From NCBI RefSeq assembly GCF_023374055.1, contig NZ_JAMBEP010000001.1, forward strand, positions 1,922,001 to 1,986,000: a DNA stretch of 64,000 bases. Reading direction: 5' to 3'. The translations under genes were made by a program, and so were the position numbers. Source of the stretch: Luteimonas galliterrae. Its GTDB lineage: Bacteria > Pseudomonadota > Gammaproteobacteria > Xanthomonadales > Xanthomonadaceae. The notes beneath the pieces were generated by a model. The model did not search any database and was not told where the DNA came from. It saw only the letters and a program-made list of their open reading frames with translations. Of the stretch, positions 10,256 to 17,784 are shown one piece after another (positions within the stretch are counted from its first letter, which is position 1; every line of letters starts with the position of its first letter).

Positions 10256-10990
10256 TCAGAACGACGCTTGCAGCGCCGCTTCTATTCGGTTGCCGGCGAA
10301 ATCCTCGCCGAAGAAATCCTTGGCTTTCGAGTCGGTGGCGTGCGCGGTCAAGCGCGCCTCTACATTCACTGTTGGAGCTGGCGCCTTGAACGCCCACACG
10401 GCGCTGACCAGCCCGTGCGCGTAGCTATCGTCGCGGTCGTCGCCGTTGAGATCCTTGATGTCGTAATACGCCGCGGCAGCCTCGAAACGGAATTTGTCGT
10501 TGACCGGGAACCTGGCGCCGATCAGGCCGTACACGCCGCGCTCGTCGTAACCCAGCGCTTCGTTCGAGTGGCCCAGCGAGACCCAGTAGTTGCCTTTCCA
10601 GGTCGCCGTCCCATTGAGCTCGGTCCAGTTGAGTTCGACCGTGGTCGACGGATAGCGGTAGTGCAGGACGTTGACGTCCAGCGTCCAATCGTCGTTGAGG
10701 CTATGGCCCCAGCCCAGCGTGAAATCGTATTCGCTGCTGGCATGGGTTTCCGGCGCGAACTCGACGTTCGAGCCCCAGACCGAGCCGTACAAACCGGACT
10801 CGCCGGCTATTTTCGCGCCGGCCTGTACAGCTGGATCGCCTTGGGTTTGCGTGCTGCCGCGCCACACGTAATCGGTGGTCAGCGTGGCATTGCCGGTGAC
10901 CTCGGCCGCCTGGGCGCCAAAAGAGAATGCGGCCGCAAGCGCGGCCGATAACGCGCCGACAGTGCGCGGGCTTGCTGGGTGATGTGACAT
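10256..10990 (-). CDS. TorF-family putative porin (gcw_chp family)
   Basis: A 244-residue predicted outer-membrane beta-barrel. It has a signal peptide ending in FSFGAQAAEV, then the family opening NATLTTDYVWRGSTQTQGDP, alternating aromatic/polar strands through the body, and a C-terminal phenylalanine (ALQASF) of the kind recognised by the BAM machinery. A ribosome-binding site AGGAAG lies 8 bases before the ATG. It sits 13 bases upstream of kdpF in the same direction, so it is probably the first gene of the kdp transcript and may supply potassium passage across the outer membrane. That role is inferred only from position. Confidence 0.85.
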   Translation of the reverse strand: MSHHPASPRTVGALSAALAAAFSFGAQAAEVTGNATLTTDYVWRGSTQTQGDPAVQAGAKIAGESGLYGSVWGSNVEFAPETHASSEYDFTLGWGHSLNDDWTLDVNVLHYRYPSTTVELNWTELNGTATWKGNYWVSLGHSNEALGYDERGVYGLIGARFPVNDKFRFEAAAAYYDIKDLNGDDRDDSYAHGLVSAVWAFKAPAPTVNVEARLTAHATDSKAKDFFGEDFAGNRIEAALQASF

Positions 10991-11087
10991 GGCCGACTTC
11001 CTGGCGGAGACGTTCCGCCGACCATGCCAATATGGTCCTGGGTCGCGTAAAGCCTCTATACCGCGAGGTAGGCAGCGCCGTAAAAAG

Positions 11088-11105
11088 CGCGTAATTTTTT
11101 ACGCG
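11088..11105. promoter_or_regulatory. 18-bp perfect inverted repeat upstream of the torF-kdp operon
   Basis: CGCGTAA, a TTTT spacer, then TTACGCG, in an AT-rich pocket about 100 bp before the torF-like start codon at 10990. Two readings are possible. It could be an operator for the torF-kdp transcript. Alternatively, read on the minus strand it is a hairpin followed by CTTTTTA and could end the acetyltransferase transcript that comes from 11231. The sequence alone does not decide between them. Confidence 0.4.
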
Positions 11106-11127
11106 TTTTGCGAAAAAGCCTCGGGGG

Positions 11128-11218
11128 TTTTTGTGGGAGCGGCTTCAGCCGCGAGCTCTTCCTCTAATCCCACGCGATATCAGGAAAAAGCTCGCGACTG
11201 AAGCCGCTCCCACAAAAA
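11128..11218. repeat. REP-type palindrome, copy 1
   Basis: Two arms, TTTTTGTGGGAGCGGCTTCA (from 11128) and its near reverse complement ending CGCTCCCACAAAAA at 11218, flank about 30 bp of loop. This is the GTGGGAGCGGCTTCAGCCGCGA family of extragenic palindromes found in Xanthomonadaceae and pseudomonads. A second copy lies at 40853-40940. It sits between the GNAT gene and the torF-kdp promoter region and contains no gene. Confidence 0.8.
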
Positions 11219-11230
11219 GCAAAGCTGGCG

Positions 11231-11716
11231 TTATGGAGTGTCGCCGGGTTCCCATACCATATAGACGTCTGCGCGTTGGTAATGCGAACCGGGACGCGGC
11301 GCCTGCTTATGCACGAAGCCGACGCTTTCGTACAAGATCAGGGCCGGCGTCAACTTGGAACTCGATTCCAGGAACAATTCACGGCCCTTGAGCCTGCGGT
11401 ACGTCTCCAACGCGGCCATCATCAGTGCACGGCCGATCCCGGCGCCCTGGTGGCCCGGTCCCACCGCCATCTTGGTGAGTTCGTAGACGCCACCGCCTTC
11501 GTGCTTCAGCGCGACCGTGCCGATCGCGCGGTCGTTGCTGCCGACCGCGAACAGGATATGGCCGCCATGTCCGAGGATGTGGGTTTCCGGATCGTGCAAC
11601 ACTTCGTTGTCGATCGCTTCCACCACGAAATAGCGCTGCAGCCAGTCGATGTTGAGGCGCGCGAAGTCGTCGCGCCACTGCGCTGCGTAATCCTCGATGC
11701 GGTATTCGGCGGCCAT
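11231..11716 (-). CDS. GNAT-family N-acetyltransferase
   Basis: A 161-residue cytoplasmic acetyltransferase using acetyl-CoA. The GNAT core is clear: motif V/A with MAVGPGHQGAGIGRALM (the Q-x-x-G-x-G/A acetyl-CoA loop), preceded by a strand GVYELTKMAV and followed by a helix and LYESVGFVHK. The substrate cannot be told. The start at 11716 (MAAEYRIEDY) is preferred over an upstream in-frame GTG/ATG giving an Arg/Pro-rich extension. It lies 22 bases after the GFA-like gene, so they may be co-transcribed. Confidence 0.85.
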   Translation of the reverse strand: MAAEYRIEDYAAQWRDDFARLNIDWLQRYFVVEAIDNEVLHDPETHILGHGGHILFAVGSNDRAIGTVALKHEGGGVYELTKMAVGPGHQGAGIGRALMMAALETYRRLKGRELFLESSSKLTPALILYESVGFVHKQAPRPGSHYQRADVYMVWEPGDTP

Positions 11717-11738
11717 GCGCGATGATAACGGCGGAGGA

Positions 11739-12149
11739 CTAGGTTTTCGTAAGGTGGGCGACCGCCGCAGTCGCGGCATCGCGGTTTTCGTCGTCGAACG
11801 GCACGATGCTCAACGCCGCGACCGAGCCCGCGTCCAGGCAGCGCACGTTGACGTCGATCCCGTCCGGATGGCTGCGCGGCACATAGAACGGCTTGATGCC
11901 GCAATGCCGGCAGAAGCGGTGCCGCGCGACGCCGGTGTTGAAAACGTATTCGCCCAGATCGTCCGCGCCGGACAAAAGGCGGAAGCGCAAGGCCGGCACG
12001 ATCAGGTGGAGGTAGCCGGTCATGCGGCAGATCGAGCAGCCGCATTCCAGCGCCTCGATGGCCGCGGGCGCATCCACCTCGAAACGAACGCGGCGGCAAT
12101 GGCAGCCGCCGCGATGGGTGATGAGGGAAAGGGCGTCCGGTGCTTGCAT
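11739..12149 (-). CDS. GFA/CENP-V-type zinc protein
   Basis: A 136-residue member of the glutathione-dependent formaldehyde-activating enzyme (GFA/CENP-V) fold. Zinc-binding cysteines appear in the expected order: GGCHC near residue 15, CGCSIC near 37-42, and FCRHCGI near 85. Members with this fold bind zinc, and some act on glutathione adducts, but many have no known reaction; no specific substrate is claimed. The start ATG at 12149 (MQAPDALSLIT) opens the conserved fold; a longer upstream frame is an artefact running through the neighbouring gene. Confidence 0.82.
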   Translation of the reverse strand: MQAPDALSLITHRGGCHCRRVRFEVDAPAAIEALECGCSICRMTGYLHLIVPALRFRLLSGADDLGEYVFNTGVARHRFCRHCGIKPFYVPRSHPDGIDVNVRCLDAGSVAALSIVPFDDENRDAATAAVAHLTKT

Positions 12150-12159
12150 GCGCCGAAGT

Positions 12160-12855
12160 TTACTTGTTCTTGCCGTTTCCTTTGCCGCCGCCCTTGTCCT
12201 GGCCGCTTTTGCCGGCGCCGTGCGACGAAGGCTTGGACGGCTTGCCGGAATTGCCTTGCGACGACGACTTGCCCGAATTGCCTTGCGGCGACGACTTGCC
12301 GGAGCTGCCGTGGGTCGACGACGACTTGCCGGAATTGCCGTGCCCCGCACCGCCCTTCGCACCGTTGCCGCGGTTGGGGAAATCGCGGCGCAGATCGGCG
12401 TCGAGCACGATGGTGCGCCCCCAGCGGTCGTAGGTGGGCACGAATCCTTTCTTGAGGCGGTGGAATTCGGCCGAGCCCGGCTTGATGCCCATGCGCTTGG
12501 CGACCGCACCCCAGCCCTGGCCATGGTCGCGATCCCAGACCTCGACCACGTTGCGGCACGGAATGCCGAGGATGTGCGCGATCGAACAGGCGTAATACAC
12601 GTCGCCCGGCGCCCAGCGGCGATCGATCAGCAGTTCGCGCACCAATACGCGCGGTGCGCCGTAGTGCACGACCATCTCGTCGATGAAAGGATCCCGGTGA
12701 CGATAGCCGTAGTCGTTGATGTCGCCCAGACGCTGGTCCACCCACATGTCGCCGGTGCGCGGGTTCCAGCCGAACCTGAAATCCTGGGCCTGCACGGTGC
12801 CTGCCGCCGCGGCGAGCGCGATCGCCAGTACGGCGGACTTGATCATGCCAGTCAT
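12160..12855 (-). CDS. Secreted protein of unknown family with Gly/Ser/Lys repeat tail
   Basis: A 231-residue exported protein. The signal peptide ends around GTVQAQD. The globular part (about 25-165) contains GWNPRTGDMWVDQRLGDIN, a cysteine pair (YYACSIAH and IPCRNVV) and KKGFVPTYDRWGR. The tail (about 170-231) is low complexity, built on repeats of the type QGNSGKSS ending in GKGNGKNK. A strong ribosome-binding site (AAGGAGG) precedes the ATG at 12855. It is paralogous to the gene at 13008-13523, which lacks the tail. I do not recognise a named family. The tail may bind polyanions or cell-wall material; that is a guess from its charge. Confidence 0.75.
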   Translation of the reverse strand: MTGMIKSAVLAIALAAAAGTVQAQDFRFGWNPRTGDMWVDQRLGDINDYGYRHRDPFIDEMVVHYGAPRVLVRELLIDRRWAPGDVYYACSIAHILGIPCRNVVEVWDRDHGQGWGAVAKRMGIKPGSAEFHRLKKGFVPTYDRWGRTIVLDADLRRDFPNRGNGAKGGAGHGNSGKSSSTHGSSGKSSPQGNSGKSSSQGNSGKPSKPSSHGAGKSGQDKGGGKGNGKNK

Positions 12856-13007
12856 AAGTTCCCTCCTTGAGGTATTGGCGGCGCCGGGCCGGCGCACGCG
12901 CGAATATCCCCGCCGCCATCTTCGGGATTTGCGATGAACAGCCGTTAAAAAGAATCAGGCAAGACGCTCGGACCCCCTCCGCCGTTCATGCCATGCCATG
13001 CTGGGGT

Positions 13008-13523
13008 TCATTTGGAGAGCTTGCCGCGATCGGGAAACGCCCTGCGCAGTTCCGCATCGAGCTCCAGCGGCCGGCCCCAGCGTTCGTAGCTGGCGACGAA
13101 GCCGCGCTTGAGTTCGCGGAACTGCGACGAGTTCGGGCCTATGCCCAGCCGCTTGCCCACGCCCAGCCAACCGTCTTCGTGATCGCGAGTCCATTCTGCG
13201 GCCACGTTGCGGCAAGGCTGGCCGATGAGCTGCGCCATCGCGCATGCGTAGTAAAGATCGCCGGGTTTCCAGCCCTGCTGCAGCAAATGTTGCGCCAGAT
13301 CGCGCGGCGCGCCCTGGTAACGCACCAGTTCGTCGATGAAGGCTTCGCGGTAGCGCGCACCGTACAGGTTGATGTCCTCCAACTGCCGGTCGACCCAGGC
13401 ATCGCCGGTGCGCGGTTCCCATCCTTTCGGAGGATCGACCGCCCAAGCCGTCTGCAGCAACGCCGCCAGCAGCAACGCCAGGGCCAAGCACCATCGCGTC
13501 TGCGCGCGCTTCATCGGTTCCAT
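13008..13523 (-). CDS. Secreted protein, tandem paralogue of 12160-12855
   Basis: A 171-residue exported protein with a signal peptide (about residues 1-28, LALALLLAALLQTAWAVD). The core aligns with the neighbour: GWEPRTGDAWVDRQLEDIN, then FIDELVRYQGAPRDL, YYACAMAQLIGQPCRNV, KRGFVASYERWGRPLELD and the end LRRAFPDRG. Two cysteines are conserved and may form a disulfide. The C-terminal repeat tail of the neighbour is absent. The start at 13523 has AGGAG six bases upstream. Function unknown; the two genes arose by local duplication. Confidence 0.78.
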   Translation of the reverse strand: MEPMKRAQTRWCLALALLLAALLQTAWAVDPPKGWEPRTGDAWVDRQLEDINLYGARYREAFIDELVRYQGAPRDLAQHLLQQGWKPGDLYYACAMAQLIGQPCRNVAAEWTRDHEDGWLGVGKRLGIGPNSSQFRELKRGFVASYERWGRPLELDAELRRAFPDRGKLSK

Positions 13524-13548
13524 CGCACACTCCTGGAAAAACAGCGTT

Positions 13549-13986
13549 TCACAGCCCGGTCGATGCCGGCAGCGGCGTCAGGACATCGTCGTCGCGCAAT
13601 GCGAAGCGGCGGCCGCGGGCGTCGCGGGGCTGCAGGCCGCCATCGGCCTGCAAGGCATAGACGCGCTCGCCGCCATCCACGGCCTGCAACCTGATCAGCG
13701 CATCGCCCTGCTGGCGCCAGCGCCCTTGTTCGACGAAGCGCTCGCCGCCGTCCGCGGTCAGATAGGTTTCGACCAGCAAGTATTCGCGTCTCTCGCCGGA
13801 ACGGCTCAGGGCCAGCGTCGTATCGATGCCGTCGCAATCGGCGCAGGCCAGCACGCCCCGCCAGCCGATCCGGCCGTCGCGATCGAACGGCGGCAGTGCC
13901 GCGGCGGGCGCCGGCGTGTCGCGGCTGCAGGCCGGCAGCCATCCGGCGAGCAAGAGGCACAGCAACCATGCTAGGCGGGGCGTCAT
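13549..13986 (-). CDS. NlpE-like lipoprotein
   Basis: A 145-residue lipoprotein. The signal MTPRLAWLLCLLLAGWLPAC ends in a lipobox LPAC. The body contains WRGVLACADCDGIDTTLALS, the C-x-x-C-x-G motif and following strand of the NlpE N-terminal domain, then ERREYLLVETYLT and a run of short strands. NlpE-type proteins sit in the outer membrane, bind copper and in Escherichia coli signal surface or copper stress through Cpx. Only the N-terminal domain is present here, so signalling should not be assumed. The start at 13986 opens the signal peptide. Confidence 0.8.
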   Translation of the reverse strand: MTPRLAWLLCLLLAGWLPACSRDTPAPAAALPPFDRDGRIGWRGVLACADCDGIDTTLALSRSGERREYLLVETYLTADGGERFVEQGRWRQQGDALIRLQAVDGGERVYALQADGGLQPRDARGRRFALRDDDVLTPLPASTGL

Positions 13987-14080
13987 GGGGCGATTGTGCC
14001 GCAACGGACGGCGTCGGATCGATGTTGACCTTGTCCTGACGCTCTCTGCGTTCTCCTGTATGCCCCGTTGCGAGCGCGAC

Positions 14081-14275
14081 ATGCGTCCACATTCCAACCA
14101 TTCTCCCCGTACCGGCCGCCTCCGGCGCTGGCTGGTGGGCCTGGGCCTGCTGGTCCTGCTGGCCACGGTCTACGGCTTGAGTCTGAACTGGTTCGCCCAG
14201 CGGCTGGGCGACGACGTCGAAAAGTCCTTGCGCGTCCCCGGCGCTACCGACGGCGAGGTGATGTCGCCGCGCTGA
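14081..14275 (+). CDS. Small single-span membrane protein, unknown
   Basis: A 64-residue protein: a basic N-terminus (RPHSNHSPRTGRLRRW), one hydrophobic helix (about residues 18-38, LVGLGLLVLLATVYGLS), then an acidic/polar tail. An alternative ATG at 14060 adds seven residues. It is divergent from the NlpE-like gene and ends 13 bases before the convergent gene at 14289. No family recognised; the case for it rests on the membrane helix and coding-like codon use. Confidence 0.5.
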   Translation: MRPHSNHSPRTGRLRRWLVGLGLLVLLATVYGLSLNWFAQRLGDDVEKSLRVPGATDGEVMSPR

Positions 14276-14288
14276 CCCGTCGCGCGAT

Positions 14289-14726
14289 TCAGCGCGCCTC
14301 GATCACGAAGCTGCCGAACGACACGCCCAGGTCCCAGCCCGAACCCTTGCCCGCCAACGCCAACGAGATGCTGCCCTTGGTTACGACCTGGGCCTTGCTC
14401 GACTTGCCGGCGCCGGCATGCGCCTCCGCCGCGGCGTAACCGCCGATCACGTCGCGGATGTTGTACACGCCGGAGAACTCTCCGGTGCCGTTGTCGATGC
14501 GCGACTTGCCGAAGGTGATGCCGCCGCCCTTGGTGCTGATCCGCACCGGCAGGCTCTGGCCGTTGTCGCAGCTGACGACGCCTTCGCCCGAAGAGGTCTT
14601 GTAGAACACCGACCAGCCGGACATGCTGAACTTGAGCTTGCAATCGATGGGGCCAGCCGCATGCGCCGGCGCCGGGAACGCGGCCCACGCCAGTACGGCG
14701 GCGAGCGCCAGTGAGGGAATGCGCAT
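14289..14726 (-). CDS. Secreted protein of unknown function
   Basis: A 145-residue exported protein. It has a signal peptide (MRIPSLALAAVLAWAAFPAPAHA), two cysteines in the mature part (DCKLKFSM and VVSCDNGQ), and glycine-rich beta-like segments such as GGGITFGKS and NIRDVIGGYAAAEAHAGAG. The pattern resembles small periplasmic EipA/YSC84-like glycine-rich proteins, but the match is not strong enough to name it. A good ribosome-binding site (AAGGAG) precedes the ATG at 14726; an upstream in-frame start would hide the signal peptide. Confidence 0.7.
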   Translation of the reverse strand: MRIPSLALAAVLAWAAFPAPAHAAGPIDCKLKFSMSGWSVFYKTSSGEGVVSCDNGQSLPVRISTKGGGITFGKSRIDNGTGEFSGVYNIRDVIGGYAAAEAHAGAGKSSKAQVVTKGSISLALAGKGSGWDLGVSFGSFVIEAR

Positions 14727-14858
14727 GACGAACTCCTTGGATCGGAAGGGCTGGGCACAGATTAGCATCGGCTCATTGAGGGCCCGTTGAACGCAGACGG
14801 CGCCGGGGTATGCGGCGCCGCCTGCGGGTCGGGAATGGCATCGGCGGATGCCGATCGG

Positions 14859-15353
14859 TCAATCGTCGTCGTCGCGCCAGCGGTGGTCGCGGCCCTTGCC
14901 GCGCTTGTATTCGTGCTTGTACTTGCGCTTCTCCCAACCACGGTCGCGGTCGCGCCAATCGTTGTGCGATTCCCAACGGCGCCGCTCGTAGTAGTCGTTG
15001 CGGTCGTGCCAGCGGCGGCCGTCCCACCAGCGCCCGTCGCGCCAGTAGCCATGAGCCACGCCGTAGGGCGGGTTGCGGTAACGGCTGTCGCGGTAATAGA
15101 CGGTGCGCGGCACGTAACGGTAATACACCGGACCGCGGTAGGGGTCGCGCACCACGATCAGGCGATCGTTGTAGCCGTAGCGCTGATCGTAGCGGTAGTA
15201 CGGATGGCCGCTGCGGAAGATCACGTCGGCGACATCGACGATGACCCGTACCAGATCGTCGTTCTGCGCCTGGGCAGGCGCGGGCGCCATCGCGCCCAGG
15301 CCGAGACCGGCGGCGAGCACGGCCGGGGCCAGCCAGCGGGACAGGATCGTCAT
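14859..15353 (-). CDS. Secreted Arg/Tyr-rich protein, unknown
   Basis: A 164-residue exported protein with a signal peptide ending at PAQAQN. After a short hydrophobic stretch (DLVRVIVDVADVIFRSGHP) the sequence is dominated by Tyr, Arg, Asp and Trp, with YYRYVP, RWWDGRRWHDR and a very basic/acidic end GRDHRWRDDDD. Proteins of this kind are frequent in Xanthomonadaceae as small periplasmic or surface proteins; no function is established that I can name. Coding is supported by the signal peptide and an AGGAG-like site before the ATG at 15353. Confidence 0.7.
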   Translation of the reverse strand: MTILSRWLAPAVLAAGLGLGAMAPAPAQAQNDDLVRVIVDVADVIFRSGHPYYRYDQRYGYNDRLIVVRDPYRGPVYYRYVPRTVYYRDSRYRNPPYGVAHGYWRDGRWWDGRRWHDRNDYYERRRWESHNDWRDRDRGWEKRKYKHEYKRGKGRDHRWRDDDD

Positions 15354-15491
15354 AGGAATTCCTCCTGGAAGATCGCCCGCACGGTTGCGGGGATGCGGCC
15401 ACGATGCGGCGGCGGCGGTGAACCGCTTTTTAATTCTTGCCGGGCGGCCGAGGCATGTTTAGCGGGCGCTAAGCCGGATATGTTCCGCGGT

Positions 15492-15905
15492 TCAGCGGCA
15501 GGCCCGCGCGACCCGATCGTCCAGCGTGCGCAGTTGTTCCAGCGTCAACGTGTACCAGTCGCGGTCGCGGACTTCGTTGCGCCGTCGCTTGGCTGTTTCG
15601 CAGGCCTTGGCGGCATTGTTTCGAGACGTTTGGCTAGGCCGCGAGCCGCCACCGGAAGAGCCGCGCACTCGGCTGCGCTGTTGCCAGCGGTTCAACGCGG
15701 TCTGGCGTTCGCGCAGCCTGTCGGCATCCACCGGTTCGGGTTCCACATCGCGTACCCAGGCCTGACGGGTGCCGGCGGGACACGCACCGGACACGTAACT
15801 GTGACTGCCGTCGCGATGCTCGCATTTGCGCACTTCGCCCGCATCGGCGCCGGCCGCGAACAGGCATGCCCACACTGCGAGGGAAACGCCTGTCCTGATC
15901 CGCAT
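15492..15905 (-). CDS. DUF4124-like secreted protein
   Basis: A 137-residue exported protein with a signal peptide (MRIRTGVSLAVWACLFAAGADAG). The mature N-terminus EVRKCEHRDGSHSYVSGACP is a DUF4124-like opening (a K/Y-C-x-x-x-x-G strand pattern with two cysteines). A charged, probably helical region follows (about 60-137) with ACETAKRRRNEV. DUF4124 proteins are envelope proteins of unknown role. It lies 54 bases from the HAD gene, in the same direction. Confidence 0.7.
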   Translation of the reverse strand: MRIRTGVSLAVWACLFAAGADAGEVRKCEHRDGSHSYVSGACPAGTRQAWVRDVEPEPVDADRLRERQTALNRWQQRSRVRGSSGGGSRPSQTSRNNAAKACETAKRRRNEVRDRDWYTLTLEQLRTLDDRVARACR

Positions 15906-15959
15906 GCCCGCATTCCCGGTTGAGCCGCAGCCGAGTCTGCGTAACGCGCCGGGAGTGGA

Positions 15960-16721
15960 CTATCGGAAAACCCCCACACGCGCGTCCGCCAAGGCCGCGA
16001 TCTCGCGCACCGCCGCCGGCAATTGCTCGGCCGAAGCCACGGTGCGCAGACGCTCGGGCGCGACGCCGAGCTCGACCTCGTTCTCGTGCGCCCAAGTGGT
16101 GTGATACGGCATGTGCACGCCCCAACCGCCGAGCTCCAGCACCGGCGCGATGTCCGAACGCAGCGAATTGCCGATCATCAGGAACCGCGACGGCGCCAGA
16201 TCGAATTCCCGCAGCAGGCGCGCATAGGTGCCGGCGTCTTTCTCGCTGACGATCTCGATGCGGCCGAACACGTCGGCCAAGCCCGATTGCCGCACCTTGG
16301 CTTCCTGGTGGAACAGGTCGCCCTTGGTGATCAGCACCACGTCGAGATCGCGGGCGATGCGTTCCACCGCATCGCGGATGCCCGGCAGCAGTTCCACCGG
16401 ATGCTGCAGCAGCGATTTGGCCAGCGCGACGATCCTCTGCACGTCCGCGCCGGAGATGCGCTGGCCTGTGATTTCCAACGCGGCTTCGATCATAGACAAC
16501 GCCATGCCTTTTACGCCGTAACCGAACAGCGCCAGGTTGCGCATCTCCACCTGGTAGAGATGCTCGTGCACGCGCACGTCGCCGAGGTCGGCATAGGCGC
16601 CGACGATGCGCTCGAACTCGGCCTGCGCTTGGTCGAAATAATCCTGGCTGCGCCAGAGGGTGTCGTCGCCGTCGAAACCGACCAGCGCGATCGCGGTGTG
16701 CTCGCCATGTGCTTCGTGCAT
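15960..16721 (-). CDS. HAD-superfamily hydrolase
   Basis: A 253-residue cytoplasmic phosphatase-type enzyme. Motif I is GFDGDDTLW with the nucleophile D17 and acid D19. Motif II is VLITKGD with the threonine, motif III includes the lysine in VSEKDAGTY, and motif IV is MIGNSLRSDIAPVLELG. The helical cap lies between motifs I and II (about 25-110). It is close to the YjjG/haloacid dehalogenase-like group that hydrolyses small phosphates; the substrate is unknown. It has no obvious functional link to the neighbours. Confidence 0.87.
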   Translation of the reverse strand: MHEAHGEHTAIALVGFDGDDTLWRSQDYFDQAQAEFERIVGAYADLGDVRVHEHLYQVEMRNLALFGYGVKGMALSMIEAALEITGQRISGADVQRIVALAKSLLQHPVELLPGIRDAVERIARDLDVVLITKGDLFHQEAKVRQSGLADVFGRIEIVSEKDAGTYARLLREFDLAPSRFLMIGNSLRSDIAPVLELGGWGVHMPYHTTWAHENEVELGVAPERLRTVASAEQLPAAVREIAALADARVGVFR

Positions 16722-16748
16722 CGCCGCAGTTTACCGGGCGGACACGAC

Positions 16749-16770
16749 AAAGGCGGCCGCAGCCGCCTTT
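16749..16770. terminator. Hairpin, probable terminator of 16819-17046
   Basis: AAAGGCGGC (16749-16757), a CGCA loop and GCCGCCTTT (16762-16770) form a perfect 9-bp stem. It lies about 50 bases past the stop of the minus-strand lipoprotein gene, inside the gap before the HAD gene. The T-run is short, so termination strength is uncertain. Confidence 0.6.
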
Positions 16771-16818
16771 CCAGGCACGATGCGTCGCCCGCCGCGAGCG
16801 GCAGGCGACGCCCGTGGA

Positions 16819-17046
16819 TTACGGCGTGGCGGCCGGCGCAGCGCTGTCGGCGGGCGGCGGCGAGGTGGTGGCGTCCGCAGGCGGCGTCGTGCTGTCGGAC
16901 GGCGTGGTGGTGGACGGCTCCGACGGAGCGGGCGCGGAATCCTCCGGCGGCACGGTCGAATCGTCCTTGGTGCTGGCGCAAGCGGCCAGCGTCAGCACGC
17001 TGGCGGCCAACAGCGCCATGGATACGTCACGGAACTTGATATTCAT
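16819..17046 (-). CDS. Small Pro/Ser/Thr/Ala-rich lipoprotein
   Basis: A 75-residue lipoprotein. The N-terminus MNIKFRDVSMALLAASVLTLAAC ends in the lipobox LAAC. The rest is disordered and made almost wholly of Ser, Thr, Pro, Ala and Asp (for example PSEPSTTTPSDSTTPPADA). It may be a spacer or surface tether; no domain is visible. GGGAG lies about 9 bases before the ATG at 17046; a longer in-frame start would bury the signal. Confidence 0.65.
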   Translation of the reverse strand: MNIKFRDVSMALLAASVLTLAACASTKDDSTVPPEDSAPAPSEPSTTTPSDSTTPPADATTSPPPADSAAPAATP

Positions 17047-17165
17047 CGCAGGGCTCCCTTCGTCATTTATGGATAGTCGGCGTGCGGGGGCACGCCTCAC
17101 GCGGTCGGGCCCGGCCGCGCGCTAGGCGCGGCCGGGCCGGGATGTCGCTCGCGCAGCGGATGGGA

Positions 17166-17519
17166 TCAGCCGCCCTGATCGCTCTTCGGCGCGCCATTGG
17201 CCTTGGCGATGTAGGCCTTGTACTCGTCGGTGGTCAGGCTGCCGTCCTTGTTGCTGTCGGCCTGATCGAAGATCTGGCCCACGGCCGGCTCGCTGGCCGA
17301 CTCGGTCTTGCTGATCTTGCCGTCCTTGTCGCTGTCGACATCGGCCCAGGTCTTGGCCTTCTGCGGCTGCGCGGCCGGTGCGGCCTGCGTCGCCGCCGGA
17401 TCGGCGGTGGGCGCGGCCTGGGGTTCTGCCGACTGCGGGGTGGTGGACTGCGCGAAGGCCAGGGGGGCGGCCAGCGTGGCCGTCAGGGCCAGCAGGGGGA
17501 TCAAACGATTGTGTTTCAT
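17166..17519 (-). CDS. EF-hand calcium-binding periplasmic protein
   Basis: A 117-residue exported protein with a signal peptide (MKHNRLIPLLALTATLAAPLAFA), then an Ala/Pro/Gln linker. Two EF-hand loops follow, DVDSDKDGKISKTE (about residue 60) and DQADSNKDGSLTTDE (about residue 90). Both have the calcium-ligand spacing D-x-D-x-D-G. The start at 17519 opens the signal peptide. Calcium binding in the periplasm is likely; the partner is unknown. It is divergent from the sugar dehydrogenase gene at 17785. Confidence 0.82.
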   Translation of the reverse strand: MKHNRLIPLLALTATLAAPLAFAQSTTPQSAEPQAAPTADPAATQAAPAAQPQKAKTWADVDSDKDGKISKTESASEPAVGQIFDQADSNKDGSLTTDEYKAYIAKANGAPKSDQGG

Positions 17520-17784
17520 ATGCTTTGCTCCATGGAACAGGAATGAATGGAGTGCACGGTCTGGGCCGCACGCTCGCACCATGCCAGCCTGTGTCTGAAT
17601 CCGAACGCTGCCTTAATCGTTAGGGTTACGTTGCCTTAACCACAGCGTCGGCAATGTGCGTTATGTCGCGCCGCAGTTCCGGCCGTTTCGGCGCGATTTT
17701 TGAGCCCGCACGCGAGCATGACGACGCCTGTCCGTCGCGGATCGTGTACGACTAGGCCGGCGCCATCCAAACGCGAGTGCGGAC

